A stretch of DNA of 64,000 bases from Neorhizobium sp. (lineage in GTDB: Bacteria; Pseudomonadota; Alphaproteobacteria; Rhizobiales; Rhizobiaceae): NCBI GenBank assembly GCA_028283725.1, contig JAPWKC010000004.1, positions 682,001 to 746,000 on the forward strand, given 5' to 3'. Below the pieces are notes generated by a model that was given only the letters and a program-made list of their open reading frames with translations, ran no database searches and was not told where the DNA came from. Both the position numbers and the translations under genes were made by a program. Shown here one piece after another: positions 8,551 to 16,471 of this stretch; within the stretch, counting starts at the first letter, position 1, and each line of letters starts with the position of its first letter.

Positions 8551-9798
8551 GTGGATATCGTTACGGGTTTCATGATCTGGGCCGCCGAAGCCTCGACGCT
8601 TGGCGTGCTTTTGTGGACCCGCTGGTTCTACGAGCGTCAATCCTACTATCTGACATGGGGCGGCGGGTTCCTGCTGCATGGCGCCGGTATCGCGCTCATC
8701 GCGTTCAGGGGCGCCGTTCCCGATTTCATCTCGATCGAGCTTGCCAACACGGCAGCCCTTGCCGGGATCGGCCTGTGGGTCGCCGGCATGCTGCAATTCG
8801 ACGGCCGGCGCGTCGAGCCCTTCGTCGCCATTCCGGCGCTGATCTGGATTGCCGGCATGTTCCTCAATCCGATCCGCGAGACCTTTGCCTATCGCGTGGC
8901 GCTGTTCAACGTGGCGGCCGCCGTCGGCTACTCGGTCCTGATCGCGATCACCCTTTACCGCCAGACCGGATCGACCTTCACCCGCCGGGTGTTCAGCGGC
9001 TTCGTCGGCCTGCAGACCCTGTCCAGCCTCACAGTCGGCGTCATGGCGCTGATCAACCAGCCGGAGGCCTTCGACAGCAACAGCCGCTCGCCCTGGCTTC
9101 TGATGACCGCGGCCCTCTGTTTCGTGGCAAGCGTGATGAGCTGCGCCAAGTTGATCAACGAACGCTCGGAAGCCAAATTGAAGGCTCTGGCCCTCACCGA
9201 CCCGCTCACCGGCGTTCTCAACCGCCGCGGCCTGATCGACGAATTTCACCGGCTGCAGAAGAACGATTGCGCCGACAAGCCGCTGATCGCGCTGCTGCAG
9301 TTCGATCTCGACAGTTTCAAGCAGATCAACGACCTCTGCGGCCATCAGGCCGGCGACGCCGTGCTCGTTGCCTTTTCCAGCGTCGGCCAGATGTCGCTGC
9401 GTGGACGCGGGCAGTTCGGCCGGATGGGCGGCGAGGAATTCGCCTCGATCCTGCGCGTCGCCGACATGGTGGAGGCAGCCAGTATTGCCGAAGCCGTGCG
9501 TACGACCCTGAAGCGCCAGCCGCTCGATATCGGCCAGCACAAGCTCACGGTGACCGTCAGCACCGGAATTGCCTTTGCAGGGGCCGAAAACGCCAATCTC
9601 GACGTGCTCCTAAGCTCCGCCGACCGGGCACTCTATGCGGCCAAGGCCGCCGGCCGCGACCGTTCGGCGATCGGCGACGCCGGCGAGATCACCATCGTGC
9701 CCTCGATCGACCGCACCGAACCGGACATGGCCGATCTCGATGGCGAGGCAAACCGGCAGGTTGCCGCCCTCAAGCGCATTGCCGCCATCGGCCACTGA
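8551..9798 (+). CDS. Membrane-anchored GGDEF diguanylate cyclase
   Basis: A 415-residue protein. Residues 1-200 hold about six hydrophobic segments. A C-terminal GGDEF domain follows, starting at LTDPLTGVLNRRG, with the active-site motif GGEEF and the metal-site motif FDLDSFKQIND. It should make cyclic di-GMP at the inner membrane. The position of the RxxD inhibitory site is RGRG, so product inhibition through that site is unlikely. I chose GTG at 8551 because AGGAG ends 7 bases before it; the in-frame ATG at 8545 would leave a gap of one base, and ATG at 8524 lies in the hairpin loop. The gene is alone on its strand. Cyclic di-GMP commonly controls polysaccharide output of the kind encoded at 25-33 kb. 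Confidence 0.9.
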   Translation: MDIVTGFMIWAAEASTLGVLLWTRWFYERQSYYLTWGGGFLLHGAGIALIAFRGAVPDFISIELANTAALAGIGLWVAGMLQFDGRRVEPFVAIPALIWIAGMFLNPIRETFAYRVALFNVAAAVGYSVLIAITLYRQTGSTFTRRVFSGFVGLQTLSSLTVGVMALINQPEAFDSNSRSPWLLMTAALCFVASVMSCAKLINERSEAKLKALALTDPLTGVLNRRGLIDEFHRLQKNDCADKPLIALLQFDLDSFKQINDLCGHQAGDAVLVAFSSVGQMSLRGRGQFGRMGGEEFASILRVADMVEAASIAEAVRTTLKRQPLDIGQHKLTVTVSTGIAFAGAENANLDVLLSSADRALYAAKAAGRDRSAIGDAGEITIVPSIDRTEPDMADLDGEANRQVAALKRIAAIGH

Positions 9799-9931
9799 CG
9801 CCTTCCCTATCGCCGACACCGTGTCGCGGCTTTGTGTGCCCGCGACATCCATGCGCCCATGACTTCCCCCCGAGAAGACTTCCACCTTCGAAGACTTCCG
9901 TGCGCGAAAAGTTTGCGGTAGCAATCGGAGC

Positions 9932-11191
9932 ATGAACGAGATCCCGTCTCCCCTGCCCGATTTCATCCGCATCGATACGAAGGCCCGGCGCGTCTCGCTC
10001 GACGGGCGCAATCCGGCCTTCTACGGCGATCCGAACAGGATCTATGCGGCGCTGCACCGGCATTGTCCGACCTTTTACTGGGAGGAGCAGCGGCAATGGT
10101 TCTTCACCGGTTACGAGCATGTCGGGGCACTTTTGCGCGACCGGCGATTCGGCCGACAAATCCTGCATGTCGCCAGCCGCCAAGAGCTTGGCCTTGCGGA
10201 ACCGCAGCCGCATCTTGAAAACTTCGATCTGGCGGAGCGCCATTCACTTCTGGAGATCGAGCCGCCGGAGCACACGCGGCTGCGCACAATGGTCAACCGC
10301 GCCTTCGTCTCCCGGCAGATCGAAAAGCTGCGCCCGGAGATCGCAGCGCTTGCAGAACAGCTGATCGACGGCTTCGAGAAGGATGGACGCGTCGAACTCC
10401 TCTCTTCGTTCGCAGACATCATACCGGTGACGATGATCGCCCGGATGATCGGTATTCCCGACGAGATGGGGCCGCAGCTGCTGAAATGGTCGCATGCCTA
10501 TGTGGGCATGTACATGTTCAAGCGGACGGTCGAGGACGAATATGCGGCCGACCGGGCCGCGCGGGAGTTTTCCGACTATGTGAAGAGCCTGATCGCCGAG
10601 CGCCGCAGGGCGCCGCGCGAAGACCTGCTCAGCCACATGATCCATACCGAGCACAAGGGGCAGCATCTCTCCGACGACGAGCTGGTGTCGACGACGATCG
10701 TGCTTCTCAATGCCGGACATGAGGCGACGGTTCACCAGATCGGCAATTCGGTGCGCGTCATCCTTGAAAGCGGGATCTCTGCGGACACGCTTTTCCGCGA
10801 CGAGGCGACGACCGAACGGACAGTCGAGGAAACGCTGCGCATCTGCGCGCCCGTCCATATCTTCCAGCGATGGGCACTGGAGGACGTCGATATCGACGGC
10901 ATAGGCCTGCGGCGGGGCGACAAGGTGAGCCTTATCCTTGCCGCCGCCAATCTCGATCCTGCGAAATTCTCCGATCCCCTGACCTTCAGGCCGGATCGCA
11001 ACGAGGGCCAGAACCTCTCCTTCGGCGCCGGCATTCATTTCTGCATCGGTGCGCCCCTGGCGCGGCTCGAACTCAATACCGTCCTGCCGATCCTCTTTCG
11101 CCGGCTGCCGGCGGTGACGATCGCCGAGACACCGCGGGTCAAGGACGTCTATCATTTCCACGGCCTCGAGCGGCTGGATCTGCGGTGGTGA
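9932..11191 (+). CDS. Cytochrome P450, soluble bacterial type
   Basis: A 419-residue P450 monooxygenase with all core motifs: the I-helix oxygen-binding segment AGHEATV (about 251-257), the K-helix EETLR, and the heme loop FGAGIHFCIG with the axial cysteine near residue 365. There is no membrane anchor, so it is a soluble class I enzyme that needs separate ferredoxin partners, none of which is encoded nearby. The I-helix has Glu-Ala where most have Glu/Asp-Thr, so the usual proton-relay threonine is replaced by alanine; this is worth checking. GGAGC directly precedes the ATG. Substrate unknown. Confidence 0.92.
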   Translation: MNEIPSPLPDFIRIDTKARRVSLDGRNPAFYGDPNRIYAALHRHCPTFYWEEQRQWFFTGYEHVGALLRDRRFGRQILHVASRQELGLAEPQPHLENFDLAERHSLLEIEPPEHTRLRTMVNRAFVSRQIEKLRPEIAALAEQLIDGFEKDGRVELLSSFADIIPVTMIARMIGIPDEMGPQLLKWSHAYVGMYMFKRTVEDEYAADRAAREFSDYVKSLIAERRRAPREDLLSHMIHTEHKGQHLSDDELVSTTIVLLNAGHEATVHQIGNSVRVILESGISADTLFRDEATTERTVEETLRICAPVHIFQRWALEDVDIDGIGLRRGDKVSLILAAANLDPAKFSDPLTFRPDRNEGQNLSFGAGIHFCIGAPLARLELNTVLPILFRRLPAVTIAETPRVKDVYHFHGLERLDLRW

Positions 11192-11293
11192 GGTCTTACG
11201 GCCCCTCAACCCCTGCGAAAACACATGGCTCTTATGCAATGGCTTCCGTTGCTTAGGATCAGGAGTACCGTATAGTTCGGTTTCGGGAGGGTC

Positions 11294-11734
11294 GTGCAGA
11301 AGAGATCGGGCTCAATGTCCAGGCGCAAGACCGTCATCCTGTTTCACCGCGTTCTCGAACGCAGCCGTCTGGCACAGATCCTGTTCATTTTTGCCCTGTG
11401 GCTTGCAGGCGAAGGTATCAGCCGTGCAACCGACATTCCCGTACCGGGCGCCGTGCTCGGCATGTTCGGGCTTCTCTGTCTGCTTGCGACCGGAACGATC
11501 AAACTCTCCAGCATGCGCCGCGGCGCCTATATGCTGCTTGCCGACATGCTGCTCTTCTTCATTCCAGCCGTCCTTGCGGTTCTCGACCATGGGGAATTCA
11601 TAGGCTTTGTCGGGTTGAAGATCATTGCCGTCATCGTCGGCGGAACACTGTGCGTGATGTGCATGACGGCGCTTGCCGTCGATCTCGGTTACCGGGTGAT
11701 GCTGTCCCTGGAGAGCCGACGTGCTCACGCTTGA
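11294..11734 (+). CDS. LrgA/CidA family membrane protein
   Basis: A 146-residue protein with about four membrane segments and the family signature IPVPGAVLGMFGL. LrgA/CidA proteins were named holin-like; some now appear to act in transport of small organic acids with LrgB. GTG at 11294 follows GGGAGG with a 3-base gap, and ATG at 11315 is an alternative start that removes 7 residues. It overlaps the LrgB gene by 14 bases, so the two make one operon and probably one membrane complex. Confidence 0.85.
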   Translation: MQKRSGSMSRRKTVILFHRVLERSRLAQILFIFALWLAGEGISRATDIPVPGAVLGMFGLLCLLATGTIKLSSMRRGAYMLLADMLLFFIPAVLAVLDHGEFIGFVGLKIIAVIVGGTLCVMCMTALAVDLGYRVMLSLESRRAHA

Positions 11735-12419
11735 AAACGGACTGACAACACTCTTCTGGTCGGCCGCCACGATCTTCTTCTACTATCTCTCGAAAATGAT
11801 CTACCGGCGCTGGCCGAAGAACCTGCTGTCGCCGTTGATCGTGGCACCGGCGGTTCTGGTCGTCATTGCGCTCGTGCTTCACACCACATATCGCGAATAT
11901 ATCGGCGCCACGCATTGGCTGATGGTCGTGCTCGGCCCCGTGACCGTCGCCTTCGCCATTCCGATCTACGAGCAGCGGGCGATGATCGCGCGCTATTGGC
12001 CGGTGCTTGCCTTCGGCATCGTCGTGGGCAGTTCCACCGCAATCCTCACCGCCTGGGCGCTGGCGAGCCTGTTCAGCATCGACGGGACGTTGCGCCTGAG
12101 CCTTTTGCCGCGCTCCTTCAGCACGCCCTTTGCGATGGAGGTCTCCGAAAATATCGGCGGCGTGCCGGATCTGACAGCCTTCTTCGTCATCGTGACCGGC
12201 GTGCTCGGCGCGATCATGGGCGAGACGTTGCTGCGCCTCCTGCCGCTCAAGTCGGCATTGGCGCGTGGCGCATTGTTCGGCATGGGCGCGCATGGCGCAG
12301 GGGTTGCCAAGGCCAACCAGATCGGTGCGGAGGAAGGCTCGATCGCCGGTCTGGTGATGGTTCTGGTCGGCCTCGTCAACGTTCTGGCAGCCCCGGCTCT
12401 CGCCGTCCTGCTGCGATAA
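11721..12419 (+). CDS. LrgB family membrane protein
   Basis: A 232-residue inner-membrane protein of the LrgB/YohK family, with several hydrophobic segments and the conserved stretch PRSFSTPFAMEVSENIGG followed by GAHGAGVAKA. It starts at GTG 11721 after GGAGAG. In other bacteria LrgB works with LrgA, encoded just upstream with overlapping reading frames. The gene ends 24 bases before the convergent dehydrogenase gene. Confidence 0.9.
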   Translation: MLTLENGLTTLFWSAATIFFYYLSKMIYRRWPKNLLSPLIVAPAVLVVIALVLHTTYREYIGATHWLMVVLGPVTVAFAIPIYEQRAMIARYWPVLAFGIVVGSSTAILTAWALASLFSIDGTLRLSLLPRSFSTPFAMEVSENIGGVPDLTAFFVIVTGVLGAIMGETLLRLLPLKSALARGALFGMGAHGAGVAKANQIGAEEGSIAGLVMVLVGLVNVLAAPALAVLLR

Positions 12420-12443
12420 CCGGATACGGCCCGCTCCTCGTTC

Positions 12444-13253
12444 TTAACGGGCAGAGTTTTCCTTCACGCCATAGCGCGGTGCCGGCCGGCTCAGCGACAG
12501 ATGCGGGCCAAGTGCTGCGCGGGCCTCCACATAGGCGTCGTAAATCCCCTGGTCGGCCAGCGAGGGAATGGTGACAAGCTCGCCCTGATCGAAGCCCGCC
12601 AGGGCGGCATCCACCATATCGCCGGCATCCATGACCATATCCTGGTTCATCGCATCGAAGGAGCGGCCGACGCGGTCGAATATCTCGGTACGAGTGAGGC
12701 CAGGAAGGACGGCCTGGATGCGCACGCCCTTGTCCTTCAATTCGGTCGCCAGCGATTCCGTCAGGGCCAGCACGAATGCCTTGGTCGCCACATAGGTGCC
12801 GTTGAACAGATGCGGCGCCAGCGCCACGACGGAGGCCGTGTTGATGATCGCACCCTCACCTCTGGCGGCAAAGGCCTGGGCTGCGGCAACCGCCAGCCGG
12901 TTGGCCGCAAAGACATTCAGATCCACCATCGCATCGAGATAATCCGGGTCGCTCTGGAGAAGCGTATCGCTCGGGCCGATGCCGGCATTGTTGACGAAGA
13001 GCGAGATGGCGGCATCGTCGCGCAGGCGCTGCCCGACCGTCTTCACGTCGGCGCGATCCGCCAGATCGGCGCGCAGCGTCTCGACCTTGACGCCATGCAA
13101 CGCGGTCAGTTTTCCGGCAAGCTCGCCCAGCCTTGCCGCATCGCGGGCAACAAGGACAAGATCGTAGCCGCGGGCGGCCAGCCTTTCGGCATAGGTGGCG
13201 CCGATACCCGACGATGCGCCCGTCACAAGTGCTGTTCCTGAATGTGCGGTCAT
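12444..13253 (-). CDS. Short-chain dehydrogenase/reductase
   Basis: A 269-residue classical SDR. The Rossmann NAD(P)-binding motif TGASSGIG lies at about residues 11-18, NNAG near 90, the active-site serine is in INTASVVAL, and the YxxxK pair is in YVATKAF. I chose the start at 13253 (MTAHSGTALVTG) because AGGAGAAG precedes it; an upstream in-frame ATG adds a basic non-SDR extension. It is divergent from a MarR-family gene, with a palindrome between them, which suggests control by that regulator. Substrate unknown. Confidence 0.88.
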   Translation of the reverse strand: MTAHSGTALVTGASSGIGATYAERLAARGYDLVLVARDAARLGELAGKLTALHGVKVETLRADLADRADVKTVGQRLRDDAAISLFVNNAGIGPSDTLLQSDPDYLDAMVDLNVFAANRLAVAAAQAFAARGEGAIINTASVVALAPHLFNGTYVATKAFVLALTESLATELKDKGVRIQAVLPGLTRTEIFDRVGRSFDAMNQDMVMDAGDMVDAALAGFDQGELVTIPSLADQGIYDAYVEARAALGPHLSLSRPAPRYGVKENSAR

Positions 13254-13313
13254 TGCTCTTCTCCTGTGCTGGTGCACCGGCCTTCGATAAAGGCCTTTTC
13301 GGCGCCCGATTGA

Positions 13314-13337
13314 ATTTACTGGCATATGCCACTAAAT
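13314..13337. promoter_or_regulatory. 24-bp palindrome between SDR and MarR genes
   Basis: The core is TGGCATATGCCA (13320-13331), extended on both sides by ATTTA and TAAAT with a single mismatched pair. It lies in the divergent promoter region. Size and symmetry are typical of MarR-family operators, so it is the likely site for the product of the gene at 13442. Confidence 0.6.
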
Positions 13338-13441
13338 ATGCGGAGAGGGTTTTGCAGGTTCAAGGCAGGCTACCGATTTTTTTCGCCGCTGGATTATCGC
13401 AGCAGCAAAGGGCATGGTCGAAAGACAGACAGAGACTGGCA

Positions 13442-13966
13442 ATGACCGATCAAGACATGCGTTCAGAGACACACGCCGCCGCCGATGACACCGTTCTGCC
13501 GGCGGGCGCCATCTGGTCCTATTGCAACAGCTCGGCCATGCGCCGCGCGGCGCGGCATCTCGGCCAGCTCTATGACGACGCGATGGGCGATACGGGACTG
13601 AAGGGCACGCAGTTTTCGCTTCTGTCGCAGATCAAGCTGTCGGGCGAGCCGACAGTGAAGGCGCTGGCGACATCCATGGTCATGGATATTTCGGCGCTCG
13701 GCCATACGCTGAAACCGCTGATCCGCGACGGTCTCGTGGAACTCGTGCCGAGCACAACCGACCGCCGCGTGAAGCATGTGCTCCTGACGGCCGAGGGCGC
13801 TGCAAAACAGGAAGAACTGACGCAGCGGTGGCAGGTGGCGCAGGCGCGGTTCGAGGCGGTGTTCGGCGAGGCGCGCGCCAAAGAGCTGCGCGGCATTCTC
13901 GATTTCATCGGCTCGGAAGAATTTGGCAGGGCCTATCGTGCCGGGGGCACCGGCGACGAATCTTGA
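13442..13966 (+). CDS. MarR-family transcriptional regulator
   Basis: A 174-residue winged-helix regulator. The recognition region runs through TQFSLLSQIKLSGEPTVKALATSMVMD, followed by the wing with the DRRVKHVLLT motif (DxR of MarR). I chose the start MTDQDMRSETH at 13442; the open frame extends far upstream but that part lies in the divergent promoter. MarR proteins usually repress adjacent genes and respond to small molecules. The divergent SDR and the palindrome at 13314-13337 are the likely target. Confidence 0.88.
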   Translation: MTDQDMRSETHAAADDTVLPAGAIWSYCNSSAMRRAARHLGQLYDDAMGDTGLKGTQFSLLSQIKLSGEPTVKALATSMVMDISALGHTLKPLIRDGLVELVPSTTDRRVKHVLLTAEGAAKQEELTQRWQVAQARFEAVFGEARAKELRGILDFIGSEEFGRAYRAGGTGDES

Positions 13967-13977
13967 CAGGCCCTGGC

Positions 13978-14010
13978 GCATTTTCGCCTTTCTTTGAAAA
14001 GCGAAAATGC
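13978..14010 (+). terminator. Inverted repeat after the MarR gene
   Basis: GCATTTTCGC (13978-13987) pairs perfectly with GCGAAAATGC (14001-14010) across a 13-base loop, followed by TCTGTCTCTTTG. Probable terminator, though the stem is AT-rich. Confidence 0.5.
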
Positions 14011-14083
14011 TCTGTCTCTTTGCTTCCACGCAGTTCCTGACGCAAAACCGGTTTCCGCTTTTGCTGGAATTGCCTAACCCGCA

Positions 14084-14434
14084 TCAGAGCCGGATGACGT
14101 AGTCCTTGCGAGTCGTTTCAAGCACTTCCCAGCTTCCCTTGAAGCCGGGTCTCAGGATCATCCGGTCGCCGGCGCGCAGATGAACCGGTTTGCCACCCTC
14201 TTCCGTCACCACCGAATAGCCGGAGAGAATGTGGAAATACTCCCACTCGTCGTAGGAAATATGCCATTTTCCCGGTGTCGCCTCCCAGACACCGGCGTAG
14301 ATGCCGCCCTCGGCCTCTTCGATATTCCAGGTGCGGAAGACCGGAGTGCCGGCGATGATGCGCTCGGGCAGCGGAGCGCCCTCTTCCGGCTCGATGGCGG
14401 AAAGGTCGAAATCCGTCCAGGTCATCATGGTCAC
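14084..14434 (-). CDS. Cupin-domain protein (DUF861 type)
   Basis: A 116-residue single-domain cupin with the family pattern GKWHISYDEWEYFHILSG followed by the second beta motif RAGDRMILRPGFKGSWEV. Members such as ureidoglycolate-related and sugar-related cupins have varied roles, so no specific reaction can be given. Its start overlaps the TetR gene stop by four bases (ATGA), so it is the second gene of a TetR-cupin operon divergent from an SDR gene. Confidence 0.85.
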   Translation of the reverse strand: MTMMTWTDFDLSAIEPEEGAPLPERIIAGTPVFRTWNIEEAEGGIYAGVWEATPGKWHISYDEWEYFHILSGYSVVTEEGGKPVHLRAGDRMILRPGFKGSWEVLETTRKDYVIRL

Positions 14435-15009
14435 GTCTTCTCCAGTTGATGGGCAAGACCGTCGGCGGCCATGCCGGCCATCAGCCTCAACCGTTCCAGC
14501 GGCATGCCGTTGCGGGCGCTGCCCGACAGGCCCGAGAGCGCCATCATGACATAGTCGGTGGCGATATCGGCATTATCAACGTCGAGCCGGGCAATCCTTG
14601 CATGAATGAAGGTACGGGCGGCGGCAAGCCTTGCCCTTGCAGCGCTGCCTGCCTCGGGGTCGATCGTGGCGCGGGCGCCTTCGATCACCATGCATCCGCG
14701 GCAGTCGCCGCTGCCATAGCTATCTGCCGCAAGGCGCAGGAGCGCGGCGATGCCGGCCGACAGCGACCGGCCGGGCGCCAGCGCCGTCTCGACATCCAGC
14801 GCCTCATGCAGTTCGTAGCGCATCAAGGTTTCGGCATAGAGTGCCGCCTTGCTGCCGAAAGCGGAATAGAAGCTCGGCGGATTGATGCCGATCGCAGCCG
14901 TCAGTTCCGACAGGCTGACACCGTCGAAACCGCGCGCGTGAAAAAGATCCTGGGCCGTTGCCAGCGCAGCTTCCCGATCGAAGCTGCGCGGCCGGCCACG
15001 GGTCGGCAT
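14431..15009 (-). CDS. TetR-family transcriptional regulator
   Basis: A 192-residue regulator with an N-terminal helix-turn-helix (GFDGVSLSELTAAIGINPPSFYSAFGSKAALY) and a C-terminal ligand domain. I start it at 15009 (MPTRGRPRSFDREAAL). A start at 15060 is also open, but it would place one copy of the putative operator inside the coding region. It is cotranscribed with the cupin gene and divergent from the SDR gene at 15117. Two matching operator-like sequences lie between, so it probably represses itself and the SDR. Confidence 0.87.
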   Translation of the reverse strand: MPTRGRPRSFDREAALATAQDLFHARGFDGVSLSELTAAIGINPPSFYSAFGSKAALYAETLMRYELHEALDVETALAPGRSLSAGIAALLRLAADSYGSGDCRGCMVIEGARATIDPEAGSAARARLAAARTFIHARIARLDVDNADIATDYVMMALSGLSGSARNGMPLERLRLMAGMAADGLAHQLEKT

Positions 15010-15015
15010 TATTTG

Positions 15016-15031
15016 TGTATCACCCACTACA
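15016..15031. promoter_or_regulatory. TetR operator candidate, copy 1
   Basis: TGTATCACCCACTACA, directly before the TetR start. It matches copy 2 at 13 of 16 positions and has TGTA/TACA half-sites. Confidence 0.6.
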
Positions 15032-15063
15032 AAATCCTTGACCGGGTCCTGAACCGCCATTTA

Positions 15064-15079
15064 TGTATCGCTCAATACA
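15064..15079. promoter_or_regulatory. TetR operator candidate, copy 2
   Basis: TGTATCGCTCAATACA, with perfect TGTAT/ATACA arms, 38 bases before the SDR start and 48 bases from copy 1. Confidence 0.65.
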
Positions 15080-15116
15080 TATTTGTTCAACCGCAGTCCA
15101 ACCAAGGAATAGCGTC

Positions 15117-15830
15117 ATGACAGACTTCTCGGGCAAGACCGTGCTCATCATCGGCGGCAGCCGCGGAATCGGCGCCTCGATCGTTCGCCGCTTCTCGGCA
15201 GACGGGGCAAAGGTGATCTTCACCTATGGTGGATCGAAGGAAGCATCCGAAGCCCTGGCGAGAGAAACCGGTGCGACGGCGGTGCAGTCGGATGCCGGCA
15301 GCCGCGAGGCGGTGATCGGCATCGTGCGCGACAGCGGTCCGCTCGACGTGCTTGTCGTCAATGCAGGCACGCTTGCGCTCGGCGATCCGCTGACGATCGA
15401 TCCGGATGCGGTCGACAAGATGATCGATATCAACGTAAGGGCGCCCTACCATGCCTCGGTCGAAGCGGCGCGGACGATGCCCGACGGCGGGCGGATCATC
15501 ATCATCGGTTCGGTCAACGGCGACAGGATGCCGTTTGCCGGCGGGGCTGCCTATGCGATGTCGAAATCCGCCGTGCAGGGCATGGCACGGGGCCTGGCGC
15601 GCGATTTCGGCGAGCGGCAGATCACCGTCAACGTCATCCAGCCCGGCCCGACCTCGACCGACATGAACCCGCATGACGGGCCGATGGCATCGCTGATGCA
15701 CAGTTTCATGGCGCTCAAGCGGCATGGCAAGCCGGAAGAGATCGCCGGGCTCGCCGCCTATCTCGCCGGTCCGGAAGCCGGGTTCATCACCGGCGCGATG
15801 CACACGATCGACGGCGGTTTCGGCGCCTGA
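15117..15830 (+). CDS. Short-chain dehydrogenase/reductase (FabG-like)
   Basis: A 237-residue classical SDR. The nucleotide-binding motif is GGSRGIG near residues 12-18, NAG follows at about 81-83, the catalytic serine is in IIGSVNG, and the YxxxK pair is in AYAMSKSA. The C-terminus ends GAMHTIDGGFGA as in FabG-type enzymes. Start at 15117 follows AAGGA. It is divergent from the TetR-cupin operon with two operator-like repeats upstream, pointing to TetR control. The substrate is unknown; the TetR-SDR arrangement is often linked to reactive aldehyde or quinone responses. Confidence 0.88.
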   Translation: MTDFSGKTVLIIGGSRGIGASIVRRFSADGAKVIFTYGGSKEASEALARETGATAVQSDAGSREAVIGIVRDSGPLDVLVVNAGTLALGDPLTIDPDAVDKMIDINVRAPYHASVEAARTMPDGGRIIIIGSVNGDRMPFAGGAAYAMSKSAVQGMARGLARDFGERQITVNVIQPGPTSTDMNPHDGPMASLMHSFMALKRHGKPEEIAGLAAYLAGPEAGFITGAMHTIDGGFGA

Positions 15831-15848
15831 TCGACGGAATTGCGGTTA

Positions 15849-16262
15849 CTATGCGCGCTGGCGATATTGCCGGCGCGCGTCGTCGCAGCGGCCGCTTTCG
15901 GCCATGACCTCGTCCACCATCGCCAGCATGTCGGCCGCGCTGCAGGGTTTGGGCAGAAAGCGGGCGGCGGCCGGCAGTTCGGGCAGATCCGGCAATCTGC
16001 GGGCAGACGAGACGATGATGCCGATATGTGGCGCGCATTCGGCCACCATGCGGGCGAGATCGATACCATCGAGGTTGCCGGGCATGTCGATGTCCGTCAG
16101 GACCAGCGCGATATCCTCATGCAATCCGAGCTGCCCGACGGCTTCGAGCACATTTCCCGCCTCCAGGACCGGGTGCCCGGTGTCCTCCAGCGCATCGGCA
16201 ATCGCGAAGCGCACCAGCGTCTCGTCCTCGACCACCAGTATCGTCTGCCGAAAAGTGTTCAT
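15849..16262 (-). CDS. Single-domain response regulator (receiver only)
   Basis: A 137-residue CheY-like receiver without an output domain. Visible residues: acidic pair in VVEDE, phospho-acceptor aspartate in LTDIDMPG, the Thr/Ser position in IIVSSARR, and the conserved lysine in FLPKPCS. Start at 16262 (MNTFRQTILVVED). There is no histidine kinase nearby, so it is an orphan. It may act as a phosphate sink or in a phosphorelay such as the general stress response of rhizobia, but nothing in the sequence decides this. Confidence 0.88.
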   Translation of the reverse strand: MNTFRQTILVVEDETLVRFAIADALEDTGHPVLEAGNVLEAVGQLGLHEDIALVLTDIDMPGNLDGIDLARMVAECAPHIGIIVSSARRLPDLPELPAAARFLPKPCSAADMLAMVDEVMAESGRCDDARRQYRQRA

Positions 16263-16471
16263 GTCTGGTCTCCCATGTTGAACAACCCGCAGATGAACGC
16301 ACGGGGATGAGAAAGGATTACGGCGGCACGCCAATTCGATGCGAACATATTTAATAAAATACGAATAAACGGGAATTCGCCGCCGGTCTGTGACCTCGGT
16401 CCTTGCGCGTCAACTTGCCTCTGGCGCCACCGGCAGTATCGCTTGCTGCGCGGGGCCGGCGCCCGGCGATT

